Source: an uncultured Acidobacteriota bacterium (GTDB taxonomy: Bacteria; Acidobacteriota; Polarisedimenticolia; Polarisedimenticolales; JAIQFR01). Taken from it: 64,000 nucleotides of DNA. Positions 62,360-64,000 of the stretch are shown one piece after another. The number at the start of each line of letters is the position of its first letter. The stretch's first letter is position 1. The translations under genes and the position numbers were made by a program. The notes beneath the pieces are model-generated. The model was not told where the DNA came from. It did no database searches and worked only from the letters and a program-made list of their open reading frames with translations. Location of the stretch: NCBI GenBank assembly GCA_937864465.1, contig CALMJU010000099.1:40879-104878 (forward strand), read 5' to 3'.

Positions 62360-63187
62360 TCACCGTCCCGGGGCCCGCGCCCCCAGGCTCGCGAGCCGGT
62401 CCCGCGCGATTCGCGCCTCGTCGCTCTCGGGATAGGCGGAGACCACGTGCTTGAGCTGCACGATCGCCTGGGGGATCTGGTTCAGCTCGAGGAAGGCCAG
62501 GCCCTTCTTCAGATTCGCCGCCGCCGCCCGATCGCCGTCCGGGTACCTCTCGAGCATCCGGTCGAAGCCTACGATCGCCTCCTGGAACTTCCCCTGGCTG
62601 AACAGGCACTCTCCGATCCAGTAGAGGGCGTTGTCGGCGAGGTCGCTCGAGGGATACCGGCTCGCGTACTCCTGGAACCCGGAGATCGCGAGAGCGTAGC
62701 TCCCCTTCGAGAAGTCGGCGTAGGCCGTGTTGTAGAGCGCCTCGGGGCTCGGGAGGGCGCCCGCGGCGGCCGCCTCGGGCGGCGCCCCGGCGGCCGTGGC
62801 GTCCTGGGGCGCCGCCGGCGGAGCGGCCTCGAGCCGCCGGACGATCTCCCTGCCCGCCAGGACCTCCTGCGACAGCCGGTCGAGGCGCCGGTTCGCGTCG
62901 TCGAGGCGGTCGTCCAGCGCGGCCTGCTGCCGGGAGATCTCGTCCGACTGGACCTTGAGATCGGCGAACTCGGAGCGCCGGACCGGCTCCTCCGCTCCGA
63001 TCCGCGCCTCCACCGCCGAGAGCCGCTCCGACGCCGCGGCCTGCTCGCGACGGATCTCCTGGATCTGCCGCCGGGCCTCGTCGACGTCCCTCTGGATCCG
63101 GTCGAGCTGGTCCGGCATCACGCACGCGGCCGTCGCGGCCGCGAGAGCGAGGGCGGCGGCGGCGGTCGTCCGCTGGATTCGAGGCAT
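62360..63187 (-). CDS. cpoB: Tol-Pal system protein CpoB/YbgF
   Basis: A 275-residue exported protein. Its signal ends LAAATAAC, so unlike E. coli CpoB it is probably a lipoprotein. A coiled-coil trimerisation region (about 25-115, RIQRDVDEARRQIQEIRREQ) is followed by an Ala/Pro linker and three TPR units (ALYNTAYADFSKGSYALAIS, ADNALYWIGECLFSQGKFQE, KKGLAFLELNQIPQAIVQLK). CpoB couples Tol-Pal constriction to peptidoglycan synthesis. It lies 28 nt downstream of pal in the usual tolB-pal-cpoB order. Confidence 0.93.
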   Translation of the reverse strand: MPRIQRTTAAAALALAAATAACVMPDQLDRIQRDVDEARRQIQEIRREQAAASERLSAVEARIGAEEPVRRSEFADLKVQSDEISRQQAALDDRLDDANRRLDRLSQEVLAGREIVRRLEAAPPAAPQDATAAGAPPEAAAAGALPSPEALYNTAYADFSKGSYALAISGFQEYASRYPSSDLADNALYWIGECLFSQGKFQEAIVGFDRMLERYPDGDRAAAANLKKGLAFLELNQIPQAIVQLKHVVSAYPESDEARIARDRLASLGARAPGR

Positions 63188-63215
63188 GGCTCCCCCTGGC
63201 GTCGATCCCGCGCGC

Positions 63216-63782
63216 TCAGGACTCGACGTAGAACTCCGCCCGGCGGTTCCGGGCGAAGGCTTCCTCGGAGCGGCCCGAATCGGCCGGCCGCTCCTTGCCG
63301 TAGGAGACCGTGCGGATCCTGGTCGCGTCGACGCCGAGGCTCACGAGGTAGTCCCTCACCGCCGCGGCGCGGCGCTGCCCGAGCGCGAGGTTGTACTCGA
63401 CGGTGCCGCGTTCGTCGCAGTGCCCCTCGATCCGGATCGAGCGCTTGGGGTTGGCCTTGAGCCACGCGGCGTTCCCCTGGAGGACGGCGCGGGTCTCCTC
63501 GGTGAGGTCGGAACGGTCGTACCCGAAGTACGCGGTGCGGAGCACCCCGCGCCGGTTCCACTCGTCCACGCTCGGCTCCGTCACCGGCGCCGAGGCGACG
63601 GCCTGCGACGGGAACGACTCCGTCACCTCCTGCCTGGCCTCCGCCTCGGGGGCGGGGGCCGCGGGAGCGGGAGCGGCGGGCGGGGGAGTCGTCACCGCCT
63701 CCTCGGCCTTCTTGCAGCCGCCGAGAACGGCCAGGAGAACCAGGAGGGGGAAACCTGCGAGCGCGAACGTTCTGGGTCTCAT
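63216..63782 (-). CDS. pal: peptidoglycan-associated lipoprotein Pal
   Basis: A 188-residue lipoprotein with a clear lipobox (VLLAVLGGC), a Pro/Ala-rich linker (about 32-60) and an OmpA-C peptidoglycan-binding domain (YFGYDRSDLTEET ... IRIEGHCDERGTVEYNLALG ... RIRTVSYGKERP), with the Asp and Arg of the DAP-binding site in the expected places. It anchors the outer membrane to the wall. The adjoining partial tolB and cpoB confirm the operon. Confidence 0.96.
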   Translation of the reverse strand: MRPRTFALAGFPLLVLLAVLGGCKKAEEAVTTPPPAAPAPAAPAPEAEARQEVTESFPSQAVASAPVTEPSVDEWNRRGVLRTAYFGYDRSDLTEETRAVLQGNAAWLKANPKRSIRIEGHCDERGTVEYNLALGQRRAAAVRDYLVSLGVDATRIRTVSYGKERPADSGRSEEAFARNRRAEFYVES

Positions 63783-63880
63783 GGGGCTTCTCCTCGCGCG
63801 GGCCGGAAGCGGCGCGCGAGGAATCGTACCAGCGCGGCACGACGCGACGCAACCGGTTCCGGCGCGGGCGCTGAACTCTC

Positions 63881-64000
63881 TCAGCGGGACCAGTCCGGCG
63901 TGTAGCCGTGCTCTCCCCTCGTCAGCCGGCGCACCGCGCTCCCGTCCGCAGCCATCGTGTAGATCTCGTAAGTCCCCGACCGGCTCGACGCGAACACGAG
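63881..64000 (-). CDS. tolB: TolB C-terminal end (partial, runs off the window)
   Basis: The last 39 codons are visible: LVFASSRSGTYEIYTMAADG and then AVRRLTRGEHGYTPDWSR. This is a WD40-like TolB propeller blade with the FxSxRxG...IYxxxxDG signature. The stop is 98 nt before the pal start. TolB docks to Pal in the periplasm. Confidence 0.9.
   Translation of the reverse strand, partial: LVFASSRSGTYEIYTMAADGSAVRRLTRGEHGYTPDWSR

Overview
The window is GC-rich, densely coded DNA from a Gram-negative, diderm bacterium. It carries the mreBCD-PBP2-rodA cell-shape operon, the tolB-pal-cpoB operon, lipoproteins, an outer-membrane beta-barrel and periplasmic foldases. A GWxTD-domain protein, the fused radical SAM/DUF2344 protein, a bactofilin and very large multihaem cytochromes point to an Acidobacteriota-like or deltaproteobacteria-like anaerobe or facultative anaerobe. 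That placement is inference; no rRNA gene is present.

Layout. 0.1-8.8 kb: secreted protein, A-type Fe-S carrier, dGTPase, zinc-type reductase, single-domain response regulator, TPR protein, PpiD-like foldase and a FecR-domain protein. 8.9-18.6 kb: mreB-mreC-mreD-mrdA-rodA, then a radical SAM fusion and RNase G. 18.7-25.5 kb: TPR protein, gmhA, pgeF, a beta-barrel-like protein translationally coupled to a GWxTD protein, a bactofilin and a methyltransferase-like protein. 25.5-33.6 kb: an ATP-type PEP carboxykinase divergent from a flotillin operon (flotillin, aminotransferase fused to an HprK-like domain, double zinc-ribbon protein), then a two-gene ribbon-helix-helix locus with an AT-rich palindromic promoter. 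33.7-36.5 kb: tRNA-Leu(CAG), RNase R and archease.

The remarkable part is 36.5-62 kb, which encodes what looks like a complete extracellular electron-transfer system. At the surface end are 26-haem and 16-haem cytochromes, two NHL beta-propellers, a clear homologue of the Geobacter nanowire subunit OmcS (six haems, inter-subunit ligand His16 conserved), a YVTN-propeller putative lipoprotein, a 731-residue outer-membrane barrel with a discoidin-like insert, two CsgG/LpoB-like proteins and a double parvulin foldase. A small tetrahaem c3-like cytochrome (52.3 kb) could be the periplasmic shuttle. At the inner membrane, 56-62 kb holds a CbcL-like fusion (about 19 haems plus a six-helix b-type domain) followed by a split relative (11-haem membrane-anchored cytochrome plus separate cytochrome b), then a rhodanese and a DoxX/MauE-like protein. 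Electrons would flow quinol -> cytochrome b -> multihaem c -> small carrier -> barrel conduit -> OmcS-like filament. rtcB sits inside this region, its partner archease 14 kb upstream; a CBS-domain protein and a MaeB-type malic enzyme separate the outer and inner halves.

The window ends with rpsT and the 3' part of the tol-pal operon on the minus strand. Intergenic gaps are short; only 52660-53020 exceeds 300 bases. No rRNA, CRISPR array, insertion sequence or phage gene was seen.
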